This document shows, in pieces, positions 54,040 to 64,000 of a stretch of DNA of 64,000 nucleotides. This stretch comes from Dasypus novemcinctus. Its lineage: Eukaryota > Chordata > Mammalia > Cingulata > Dasypodidae. Position 1 is the stretch's first letter; every line of letters starts with the position of its first letter. Position numbers and translations under genes: made by a program. A model generated the notes under the pieces. It was given only the letters and a program-made list of their open reading frames with translations, searched no databases and was not told the DNA's origin. Location: NCBI RefSeq assembly GCF_030445035.2, contig NC_080680.1, forward strand, positions 97,097,157 to 97,161,156, read 5' to 3'.

Positions 54040-54560
54040 TACAAAGCTCCTCTGTGGGTTGATTTTCAAATTTTTTCCCTTTATCCCCCAAACTTCATCC
54101 AGCCTCTCCCCCACCACTACAGGGACTCACTGTAATGGTGGGATGTATATCCTCAAGAATGCTTGTAGTTCTGTAAAATATGTACTGTTACTTTGTGTGC
54201 GAATGTGTTTTTAATTTATATGAATGGCATGGTGCTGTGAATCATTGTCTTTACTTTTTTTCACTTGATACGGTTTTTAAGATCTCTTTCTGTCCCTGCA
54301 CATACATCTAGTTCTTGGCTTCTTGCTGCTTCCTGCGATTCCGTGGGAGGCTCCCGTCACAATTTACTATCCATCCTCCCAGTGGCACCTAGGCTGCCTC
54401 TAACTATCTGCCACCAGGAGCAAGGCTGGGACAAACATTCTTGTGAACATTCCTGCATGGATGCGTGGAGAAGTCCTCTGGGGTTTTATTCCAGGAGGAG
54501 AATCACCAAGTCATATACACACTTCATTTACCAGTGCTCTTCACTGCACTGCACTGTCCG
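54040..54560 (-). mobile_element. Old L1M-like fragment
   Basis: It shows the antisense L1M-type order: ttatatgaatggcatggtgc, then gggacaaacattcttgtgaa, then agtcctctggggttttattc. Diverged and non-coding. Confidence 0.5.
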
Positions 54561-55324
54561 CCTGCTTTCCCTCCCTCCTTCCTCTGTCCCTCTGTGCCAT
54601 GCCTTGGGGACACAAAGAGAACTAGCCTGCCCTCAAGTAGGTATATCCCAGGGCTACAGCACTGAAGCTCTTGCCTCCTCTCCTTACCCTGTGGCTTACC
54701 CAGGGCCTTCTGCTAAGAGGTGTTACCTGTCCACCGTGGGTGACAAATGGCAGGAGCTGGAGAACAAGGGAACATGTTGAGAGCTGGAAGTGCAGAGGGC
54801 CAGCAGAAAGCCTGCCTTCTGAATCAGATCCCTCTGCTCTGGGACTCCTTCCTCTTCTGTGAAAGGCTGAGTGTGGCTGGCACCAGAGCCAGGATGAAGG
54901 ACACAGATTCTCACTGATGGCCTACTGTGTGCTCCATGCTTTACAAACACCATATCTTGTAGGATCAGTGTGAGAGGGAGATTATCCCATTTTATAGAGG
55001 GGATGAGCTTTGTCCCATGTCTATGGCCAGTAGAATTCAAACCAAGGCCCACCAGGCTTCACAGCCTGACTTTTCCCACCCTATGCCAGGAGACATGGCT
55101 GCCCCACAAAACCAGGCCTACACCCCACTATTTCTTAGTATGTGACCTAAAGAAAAAGCCTCGCTGCCTGGCACATGCTGGCCTTTGGGGATAGCCCTAA
55201 CAAGCCAGGGGCTCTCAGTTTCCCCAGGGGAGGCTGCCTGAGAAACCCTGTGTGACTGTAAAATCCTGGGGTGGGGAGGCCGGCCAGAGGGAAGAGCAGT
55301 GGTGATGTGTCAGCACACAAGGAG

Positions 55325-55960
55325 TTAAGTGCTGGTGAAGCCCACTTTTGCCACACTGTGAGCAGCCTGGTTGATAATTACAGTTCTGAAGTCTCCAGGC
55401 TATTCGAATCAGTGCAGCTGCAACCTCTTCAGTGGTAACCCCTGAAACCAGACAAACTGGGTTTATTGTGCTGAACCAGTCTTCAGGCCCCTCCCTGATT
55501 GTTACAAATTGACAGCAATGGACTTAACAGCCCTCTTCACTACCCCTTTCACTCTCTACCTGGCTGCACAGCCACCAATTTGAATCACAGATGCCTCCCC
55601 TCTCGGCAGCTGCTCACCGACCCTCCCTCCACCTCCCCTGCGCATCCCTGCAGCTCCCCTGGCCCTGCCACGCCAGGGTGAGGCCTGCCGAAGCACATTT
55701 CATCAATATTTAAAATGGAATTAAACCTGCAGCTTTGATTAATGCCTCGCAGATCCCGGGAGTTGTGATTACTATTTTGCAAATTGCGATTGTTGGAATA
55801 TGTTAATATGATTGTCTGAGAACATCTTCACCTTCTGGGATAATTTTCCCCCTTTTTGGCAGGAGGGGAGGAGAAGAGGGGGGACAAAGATAGGAAAAAA
55901 ACACCCCACAAACTCTTTCATCAATTGTAAATTATCACCCTTTGCACAATTACTGGTGGT
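55325..55960. promoter_or_regulatory. Candidate distal enhancer (AT-rich, homeodomain/NKX2/POU-like motifs)
   Basis: The segment starts with the NKX2-type core TTAAGTG (55325-55331). It continues with TTGATAATTA, TTTGATTAATG (about 55735-55744), TGTGATTAC, the octamer-like TTGCAAAT (about 55777) and TCAATTGTAAATTATC (near 55921-55936). No transposon is recognised. It lies 5 kb past the LHX6 3' end. Enhancer activity is inferred. Confidence 0.4.
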
Positions 55961-56019
55961 GCAGAGAGGAAGGGGAGGAAGGTTTCTGGTTTGGTGTATT
56001 TATCTTGAAAAGTTTTTGG

Positions 56020-56500
56020 CCTCCTTTGGCCCAGTAATTCCACTTCTGGGGTGCTATCCTAAGGTAATAATCCTAGATAAGGGGGAAAGCCTTGTTTACC
56101 TTAGAACTATTTAGAATCAAGAAAACTAAAAGTAATCTACATTTCAAAAAGCAAGTGGATGATTAATTTGTTGTATCTTCATTCACTTAACAGATGATTT
56201 CTAAATTCCGACTATGTGCCAGGCATGGTGCTAGGTTATGGGGAGCACTGAACTACAGGAAGGGATGAAAATAAAGGCTATAAAGTCTGTATAGCAACAT
56301 AGGGGAAATATTTTTGATATGGTAATAAGAAAAGAAAAAAAAAAACCAAACTGTAGAAAGGCAGGAAACAAAATTGCCTAGACAGTATAATTTGTATAAA
56401 AATTGTGAACAGAAGAAAAATGTAGGATGATGCACTGAAACATGAACCATGGTCACCTCTGAGCAGTGGGCCTTTCTGCTTAAATTATTGACATTTTTCC
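56020..56500 (+). mobile_element. Old L1M-like fragment with a MIR/L2-like insertion
   Basis: ggcccagtaattccacttct and ctaaggtaataatcctagat are typical of old L1 3' ends. In the middle, gactatgtgccaggcatggt is of MIR/L2 type. Confidence 0.45.
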
Positions 56501-57089
56501 AACCCTCCGATTTAGTACCTTGGTAATTTCATGATTTTATTAATTGAAATAAAATATTTCTAGGTTCCTAGAAAGACTGACAACATTCTTGAACTTCTAC
56601 CATATAAAAAGACCCAGCATAAAAATGGATGAAAACTGGAGAACAGCCAAATCTCCCATGCAGAAGAATTCCAAATAATTTATATAGATACTCTGCTTTG
56701 AAGAAGTTGGAACATGACTTCCCACTTCTTAAGTGTGGATTGTACATAGTGACTTCCTTCCAAAAAGTACAGTAAGGGAAGAGAGAGAGAAGTAACAAGA
56801 ATGACTTTACAGCAGAGAAGTCCAACAGATAGCAGCTCAGCCAGGTGATCAAGGTCAACATTCACAGTGCTAAGTCAGGTTAATGGTGTATAACCTTGAT
56901 AGCATGTGATGAGAAAGACACTTCTGTGGTCTTCCTTCTAAAACCCATAACCCCAGTCTAATCAAGACAAAAATACCTGACAGATCCTAATTGACGGAGA
57001 TTCTACAAAATACCTGACAGTGCACCTCAAAACTGTCATGGAAAAGGAGTGTGAGAAACTGCCACAGACCATAGGAGTCTAAAGGGACA

Positions 57090-57345
57090 TGGCAGCTAAA
57101 TGTAATGTGGGGTCCTGGAACAGAAAAAGGACATTAAGACTGAGGAAATCTAAATAAAGTATGGACTTTGGTTAATGATAATGTATCAATACTGTCATTA
57201 ATTGTGACAAATATACCATACTAATATAAGATATTAATAACAGGTGAAACTGGATATGGGGTATATGGGAATTCTCTGTACTATCTGCAATAATTCTATA
57301 AATCTAAAACTGTTCTAAAATTAGAATTTTATTTTAAAAATGCAT
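57090..57345 (+). mobile_element. L1M 3' UTR end
   Basis: It has the characteristic terminal order: gtggggtcctggaacagaaa, aaatataccatactaatata, gggtatatgggaattctctg, then ctaaaactgttctaaaatta. Confidence 0.65.
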
Positions 57346-57534
57346 GGACAGGACATTTTTGGGGCATGAAAAACTAGAATGTAGACTGTAAGCTTTATAA
57401 CAATGTTAAATTGCTTGAGCTTGATAACTGTACTTAAGGTGGTTACAAAAGTGAATGTATTTGTTCTCAGGAAATGTACATGAAAGTATTAGTGTTCATG
57501 ATGTCTACAACTACTCTCAAATACTTAGAAAATA

Positions 57535-57590
57535 GGTAGATAGCCAGGTAGATAGATAGATAGATGATAGATAGATAATAGATGGATAGA
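57535..57590. repeat. (GATA)n microsatellite, interrupted
   Basis: taggtagatagccaggtaga is followed by gatagatagatgatagatag; tetranucleotide units with interruptions. Confidence 0.85.
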
Positions 57591-57740
57591 ATGACATAGC
57601 AAATATGGCAAAATGTTAAAAGTTGATGGATCTGGGTATCTGGGTGGGCAGTATGTTGGAGTTCTCTGTATGGGTTCTGTATTATTTTTGCAACTGTTCT
57701 GTAAGTTTGAAATTATTTCAAAATAAAAAGTAAAAAAAAA
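57590..57740 (+). mobile_element. Second L1M 3' UTR end with A-rich tail
   Basis: It ends with tttttgcaactgttctgtaa, then tttgaaattatttcaaaata and a poly(A)-like run, as in L1MB/MC 3' ends. Confidence 0.6.
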
Positions 57741-58059
57741 CAAAACGCGTGAAAAGCCAGTATGCTCCCTGAAAGTCAAGGTTATCAAGTTTTCCAAGAG
57801 GAACTGAGGCTTCCTTTACACCCCTCAACCACTCAAAGCCATTCATTCCTTTTTCTCTCTTACGGCACCTTAGCATTTATCACAATTTATGAATCTATAC
57901 TTATTTGCATATTTTATTTTTTAATGTCTTTCTATCCACTAGACTGTAAGCGCCATTGATACAGGGACCACATGTGCTTTGCTACCTGCTGGACCTGGAA
58001 GACAGCGTGTGCCCAATAAATGCTTTGTCACATGAAGTCTGGATAGGCCTGTTGCGATC

Positions 58060-58380
58060 TGACTTGCCACAATCACTGTAAACAAACATTCCCTGAGCAC
58101 CCACTTCTTGGCATTCAGGTCTCAACTCAAATGTCACCTCTTCGGTGACCCCCATTCTAACTACCTCCACTCCCAGTCACTCTATCTCATCTTCATTTTA
58201 TTTTCTTCATGGCATATACCACTGTCTGCAATTTTCTTGTTTATTTACCTATTGCCTTAAATAATGTCTCCTCCATCCAGACTCGTCTATAAGGTCCAGT
58301 GAGACCAGAAGCCTCATCTGCTTGTGCACCAAGAAGAATCTCGGGCACATAGTGGGTGCTCATTCAGTATCTGTGGAGTG
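58060..58380 (-). repeat. L2-like fragment
   Basis: aggtctcaactcaaatgtca, then cctcttcggtgacccccatt and cagaagcctcatctgcttgt, in antisense L2 order. Confidence 0.5.
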
Positions 58381-58959
58381 AATGAATGACTCCACCAGCC
58401 CAATCCTGTGTCCAGCCCATTGTCCAGTGCTGAGGGACAGAGGGGACTGAGACCCAGCTTCGAGCTCTGCCTAAAGTCCTAATCAGGCACATTAGTTTTA
58501 GGTTTGTCTGGGGCAGAAAGATTTCTTTGTTCTGGTTTTGAAACTTGGGAAATGCCTTTACTGCTTCCTGGACACCCCTCTTCAATGACTCTTACCAATC
58601 ACTAGGAAAGCTGGGCTCCTTGTAGGGAAGGAAAGGGACCTTGGCAAGAGAAACCCCACACCTGACCATGGACTTCTGGGGTGAAAAGCTTGCCCTGAAA
58701 AGACTCTCCACCCCTTAGCCTGGGCTCCAAGGCCCTCCAAGACCTACCCACATCCCAGGCATGTCTCCCTCCTTGGCTCACTTCACACTGTAAAATGCAG
58801 CCACCCTGATGTGCCATAGTAGCCCACATGTGAATGCTCACCAGCGCCCCTGTGCCTCTGAGGGGAATACCCTTCCTTTCAGGGCCAGGGCCAGGACTTG
58901 ACCGGGGCTCAAGTGCTCTTTCTTTCAAAGCATGAGAGAGGCCCAGGGCACTTCCCAAG

Positions 58960-59115
58960 TCTGTGAATTAGTGTATAATAAAAAGTGAAAAAAAGCCCTC
59001 AATGGGATTATAAAAATTGCAGTATATTTTAAACATTTACCCTGGACGAATTAGTGCTTTTACCACAAAAAACCTAATGTATTACTCCAGGATTTCTTTC
59101 AAAAAAGCATAAATT
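58960..59115. promoter_or_regulatory. Candidate conserved non-coding element with repeated GAATTAGTG
   Basis: The nonamer GAATTAGTG occurs at 58965-58973 and 59048-59056 in the same orientation. The A/T-rich block has sharp edges against GC-richer DNA and resembles no transposon I know. Confidence 0.3.
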
Positions 59116-59944
59116 CACTGTACTCTAAAGGAAACATGGTCCAGAAAGGGGGTGTGAATTTAGAGCTCTCTGGTGAACATGGTCTTCAGTCGTGTCTCGC
59201 GTGGTCAAACTTGAGGCCCTTACGAATGTGAGGTCTGGTCCAGCAGCCTTCCCGGCCTTCCCCATCCCCATGGTCCCCCTCCATGTCAGCCGCCCATGAA
59301 CCAGACCGAGGTCAGCGCCCCTGGCCACACTCCACAGCCCCTGAGTTTCCTGTGTCATGGAGTTAGTCACAGTCACCCCCATCAGCCTGGGGCAACCATG
59401 TCCTATTCACTTCTGGTCTTCAGAGCTCAGCACAGATCCAGCACTTCAAAGTTTTTAATAAATATTTGGTGAATGAATGAAGAAAGAAATGTAAATTTGG
59501 CAACATAAAAGTAGTACTTTTACTCTGTGGGATTTGGACAAACAGGGAATAATTTCTTCCCCGCCCTTGGTAAATGGAGCTCCTTAGAGGGCAAAGTAGA
59601 CATGCCAAGTGCAGGTCCAAGGCCATTGGTTGCTGTTGTCTTTTTGTCTCAAGGCCAGAGATGGGGCTTCCCTACAGCACGGATAGGCTGGGTTGACTGG
59701 TTAGTGACCTGGGACTAACCACGCTCGGGAAGCTCAAAGCCCTGGCTGGCCTGGGGCCTGCCTCATGGTGAGGGTGGGAAGGGCAGGCCAACACAGGCCA
59801 CAGGCGTGCCCAGCCCTCCACGCTGTGCCCAGGTCACTGAGGGTGTCAATAGTGCAATCTGGGAAAGAGGGATCCTGAAATTCTCAGAAGAGTGGCAAAG
59901 AAATTTCATTTCCCAGATGGTTGGCAGGGAGGTGGGGTGGCACA

Positions 59945-60130
59945 ATAGTTAAAAGCATGGGCTTGGGGCTCTGCCACCACTAGCTCTCAGACCTTGGGCA
60001 GGTGGTCTCATACCTCTTTGATTCTTATTTCCTTCTTACAAAGGTGCTTACTTTGAAGGTTTGTTGTGAGGATCAAACCTGTAAAGTGTTTAGCACAGTG
60101 CTTGGAGCATGGGAAGTATTCAAATACTAA
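59945..60130 (+). repeat. MIR
   Basis: aatagttaaaagcatgggct, then tttgttgtgaggatcaaacc and gtgtttagcacagtgcttgg. Confidence 0.65.
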
Positions 60131-61814
60131 CGGCAAAACACAAGAAAAACAAAAGAAAAGCCAGAGGTCATCCTTGCAAGGTGGGACTTTGGGGCAGCAC
60201 AATATAGACTGGATGGAGTTTTGCCACCCAGCAGGCCTGGGTCCAATGCTGTGCCCTGTTGCCAACTCATTCCTGCAGAGGGGGCAGAGTAAGGGTTGGC
60301 CAGGATGAGGGACACTCAGTAGGCACTTAGCGGGAGCAACAATCATCCTCTCAACTGGTCTTTAATTCTCAGGCTGGATGCCTGCAATGGAGCCACCTTA
60401 AGGGACTCACTCAGAGCACCCCTGGGACTTCTGGTTCCCTGCCAGAGTGGAGGGGAGGCTAAGTGGGAGGAGGTCTTTGCACAGGATCAGTCTTGTAAGG
60501 ATCAAGACCCATAGCTCAGCTAATGCTTCATTCAAAGCGAGGCAGGCAGGCTGGGGCAGGCAAGCCAGAGAGTGCAAATGGGAGGATTCGGTCACTGGGC
60601 ACCCTCAAGCTGGGCTCTGCCACCCCTTGGCATACCTCTGGGCTGAGCACAGCTGCTCTCACTGCAGCTATGCAGCTCCCACAAAGCAGGGAGTGAGGTG
60701 GGCATGGGGCTGGGAAAGGGAGGAGATTGAGATGAAACAGGGCATCTAGCCTCGGCAGAGAGCCCCTGGGAGCTGCGTGGCTCTGTGGGAGGAGCATCAC
60801 ATCTGTCAGTTTCTCACCTCTGTGAGTGAAATGTGATTGTCTCCATTTTAAGATAAGGAAACCAGGCTTAGAGGGGTGAAACCATCTTTCCCACTTCATT
60901 GTGCCAGGGCAGAGGGGAAGGATTCGGTGTTCTTGGGTACCAAAGTCTTGCTGAGTGAGGCTGCGTGTGCACAGGCACAAACGTGTATGTTCCTGTCCAC
61001 CTGGGTGATGATCTGTGGGAACTGAAGTCAGTGCGAATGGGTGTGCAAGCATGAACAGTGTGCATGTGAGTGTGTGAGTGGCAATAACCGTGCGGATAAG
61101 AGAGTGGGTTCGGAGAGTGTGACCTGCGAATGCTCAGTGTGTATGAGTCATTCATTGTGTGCCTGGGGGGACTGCGAGTGCGGCTGTGTTCAAGGGGGGC
61201 ATGCGTGTGTGATCACAGGCAGAGGGGGGGCGCTGCCAGCCGGGAGGGACAGCCCAGTGCTCACCTAATGCCAGGCTGGCAGTGAGCACAGGGGCTGAGC
61301 CCGGCTCTGGTGGAAGGAGGCTTCTGTCAAAAGGGGCTGCCCTCTTTTCCTGGGGCCACTGGGTCAAGGCCCATCCTTAGATAGCTCCTGTGTGAACTGT
61401 GGCTCCAGGCTGGGATGGGAGATGCCTGTGGCCACCCAGGCTTCCTGCCCTCCTACACCCTCCGTACAAGCGCTGGGCTGCAGGAGCCAGAGCTGATGAG
61501 AAGAGCCAGAGGCCGCAGTGAGGGTGGCAACACCCAGGCGCCCCTCTCATAACTCCTGACAAGAAAGAGGCTTTGAACTTGGTTGGCAGTAGTGGTGGCC
61601 AGAGGCCAAGGCCACGGCAGCGCCAATATTGACTGAGGGGTCACTGCCCAGGCAGAGCCTGCCAAGGGGCAGGAGGGGCAAAAGGGGAGGGCCTTGCAGC
61701 TGCTCTTGCTTTTCCCTGTAAAGGAGAATCTTCTGGGCTTGGCTGGGGAGGCTGGGGGGTGAGTTAGGCTGGGCTGCTTCACCCACTGGGCGTACGGCCC
61801 TGTGTACACCTGCC

Positions 61815-62180
61815 TTTTTAGGCCCATTGAAATATGAGACTCAGAAACAAAATGATCCACTGTAAAAGATAAAAAAGGGAAACTGCAAAGCTGAAATGAA
61901 TAAATGTTACAATGAACACATTCAGATTTTTAATTAACTATTAAATTTAGAAATGAAAACAATTTTACTACACTTGAAATCAATTTGTAGGCTAGATTCC
62001 CACATTTTACAAGACTACTCCAATATGCACACCACTCTCAAGAAATCACAGTTATTAAAGAATTGTAGCCAAATGATTTGTCAAGCAAAATTATAAAAAC
62101 CCTTTCAAAGTTATAACAGCAAAAAAATTTATATTTAATGTGGGATTGTAGGAATTTTGTTTGAATATGTTTGAAATGAC
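61815..62180. promoter_or_regulatory. Candidate conserved non-coding element (AT island)
   Basis: About 365 nt of AT-rich sequence sit abruptly inside GC-rich DNA, with a TTTTTAATTAACTATTAAAT cluster near 61928-61947 and several AATTG and TTATAAA motifs. No ORF or repeat signature is seen. Confidence 0.35.
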
Positions 62181-63329
62181 TAGGGTGGAGCCTCCAAGGT
62201 AAGGTGGAAGGCTGGGGCGGGGCAAGTTGGGGCAAGCCACACGACTCCTTTGTGCTAGGAGCATGCCAGGCACCATGCCCTTTACTTTGCGTGCATGATC
62301 TCATGAAGTTCCCATAAACTCCTCCATAGCATGCATAGTTGCTGTCATCTTAGGTGGGAATTTTAGGTAGTCCAGGCTGTGGAAAAGGGGGAAAATGCCC
62401 ATAGTCACAGTGACCCTTGGAAATCTCTTAGGAAGGGCATCTCAAGTGCCACATGGCCAGTTTTCCCAGCACTGTTGGCACAGAGTATACCTGCCGTTGA
62501 TGTCTGATGCACGGCCTGTTTGTGGTGATGAGCCACTACCCATCCTGAAGTAACAGAATCTTCCTCTCTGTGGCAAGATGTGCACACGACGGAGGAACAC
62601 GGGGATGGAGACCAACTGATCACCTCTTGCCACGTCACTTCAGAGGAGTGTGTGCTGAGTGGAGAGGGACAGCAAAATCACCCGCACCGTTTATATCATT
62701 ATTCTTCTTGGTTCCCCACTCCCTGCTTTCATCTTTCAAACGTTTATAATTGACTTTGCACCCACTAACCATGTTCACGATGCCTAGCCACTGTACTGAG
62801 GTGGCTCAGAGAAGCAAAGTGCCAAGGCCAAGGTCACTCCTGTAGCTTTGCTCTGAACCTCTGCTCCCTTCTGCCCCTTCTCTCCAGCTGTGTGTGGAGA
62901 AGGGACTATTCGGGCTGGCAGCTGGGAGCTCTGGTGTCCAGGGAGCAGAGTGAGGGCTGAATTAAGGCAAGGACAGGTGCTGAGTCTGGTACCTGAGTAA
63001 GACCTTGAGGAGTCTCTGCAGGGGCTCAGCAAAGGCCTGGGTTCGGGGGTGAGGGGGGTCTTAGAGCATATGAGGCTCTAAGAAATGAGAAAGATGATGG
63101 CGAGCACAGATTCAGGACATCAGGGGATTGGCAGAGATATCAGGGAACTGCAGGCCTCCAATCCAGTCTTGAAATTGGCATCCAAAGCAGGTGGGAAGAG
63201 GCCAGAAGGCAGGCTGTCAAGGTGACACTGACGCCTCCCTTTGGGACACAGAGGCTTCTGCTTCTCAACTTTTCTCCTGGGTCTAAAATAACAATTGTGA
63301 TAAAAAATAGGCATTAACCACGCCTCCCC

Positions 63330-63535
63330 AACCAGACACTGTGCTCTGTGTCCCCCCGAATCATCTCAATGCTTACCACAATCCTTTGACAGATGTATTA
63401 TTACCCCCCATTTTTCAGATGAGACTGAAGTCCGGAGAGGTTATGAAACTAGCTCAAAGTCACACAGCTGATAAATGGCAGAGCTGGGATATGATCCCAG
63501 AATTGACTGATTCTAAAGCCCTCTGGACTTGAGGT
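63330..63535 (-). repeat. MIR
   Basis: cccccatttttcagatgaga, then aagtcacacagctgataaat and ggcagagctgggatatgatc. Confidence 0.7.
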
Positions 63536-64000
63536 CAAGCAGGGGTTTTAGCCAGCTACCCTGAGTTCCAGAGGCTGGCCTGGCCAGAGATGGCTGAGGA
63601 AGAGGAATGAGGTTCCTCAGTTCCACTGGAGGAGATAAAACCCTCCATTGCAGTGACTGGCTGGGGTTGACTCCACCCACAGAAGGGGAAGCTGTGTCCT
63701 TTGGATGACTCCAGAAGGCTGCTATGGGGGTGGGGCAGGAGGGCAGTACTGTTACCAGAATCCAACGGGCACAACGGCTGGGAGGGGAATTTCCAGGGCC
63801 TTTAGCATTGGGGTGGGGAGAGAAGATGACAATGGGTGATTCTTGCAGGTCAAGGAGAGGCAGCAGCCAAGCACAAGCTGTTATTCCTAGAGCAAAGATC
63901 TTGTCGGGGCCTATGGACATCTCCGGGGGCCAATTCTGCCCCCTGTAGGCAAACTTCTGTTGGCAAGCTCATGCGTATTTTTCTAGGGTAGAAGGACCAA

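Larger units (their letters stand above)
53345..64000 (-). other. MORN5: MORN5 last intron (extends past window)
   Basis: This is the sequence upstream of the last MORN5 exon on the - strand. It contains L1M fragments, MIRs and L2 relics, a GATA microsatellite and three AT-rich islands (55325-55960, 58960-59115, 61815-62180). No further MORN5 exon was recognised. The intron assignment is inferred from the absence of other exons and the large size of this gene in human. Confidence 0.65.

Noticed and set aside
57535-57590. Regular short repeats that could suggest a CRISPR-like array
   Set aside because: Plain GATA microsatellite in a mammalian intron, without spacers.

Overview
This is nuclear DNA from a placental mammal, most likely a xenarthran and probably an armadillo. 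The genes have vertebrate exon/intron structure with GT-AG splice sites. Five long tRNA-headed SINEs of the armadillo DAS type are present (a sixth is cut by the left edge), plus two short tRNA-headed copies. They carry A/B-box-like heads, an A-rich or repeat tail and target-site duplications, and they sit among older MIR, L2, L1M and MER5 remnants. The species call is inferred from the SINE family. The gene calls come from proteins I recognise and exon joins I checked codon by codon.  Layout, left to right. (1) 1-16210: the 3' part of RBM18 on the + strand. Four coding exons encode residues 39-190 of a 190-residue single-RRM protein, followed by a 3' UTR of about 1.9 kb; the first coding exon and promoter lie left of the window. 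(2) 16210-24640: an intergenic stretch with two SINEs, MIR/L2 relics and a GT-rich low-complexity block. (3) 24640-50705: the complete LHX6 gene on the + strand. Ten coding exons give a 392-residue LIM-homeodomain protein with two LIM domains and one homeodomain. It starts in a CpG island and has a probable second promoter (a TATA box) just before exon 2. (4) 50705-53135: a short intergenic gap between converging genes. (5) 53135-64000: the last coding exon and short 3' UTR of MORN5 on the - strand. The rest of the right end is read as its large last intron; it holds old repeats and three AT-rich islands dense in homeodomain-type motifs.  The order RBM18 - LHX6 - MORN5, with MORN5 tail to tail with LHX6, matches human 9q33.2 as I remember it. 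The three genes do not form a pathway. RBM18 is a small, poorly characterised RNA-binding protein. LHX6 is a transcription factor of the medial ganglionic eminence, cortical interneurons and the first branchial arch. MORN5 is a small MORN-repeat protein. The biological interest lies in regulation: two LHX6 promoters, a TALE/homeodomain/NKX2-type motif cluster in intron 1, and possible distal enhancers inside MORN5. I found no new multi-gene system, CRISPR array, functional tRNA or rRNA gene, or intact transposase or reverse-transcriptase gene.
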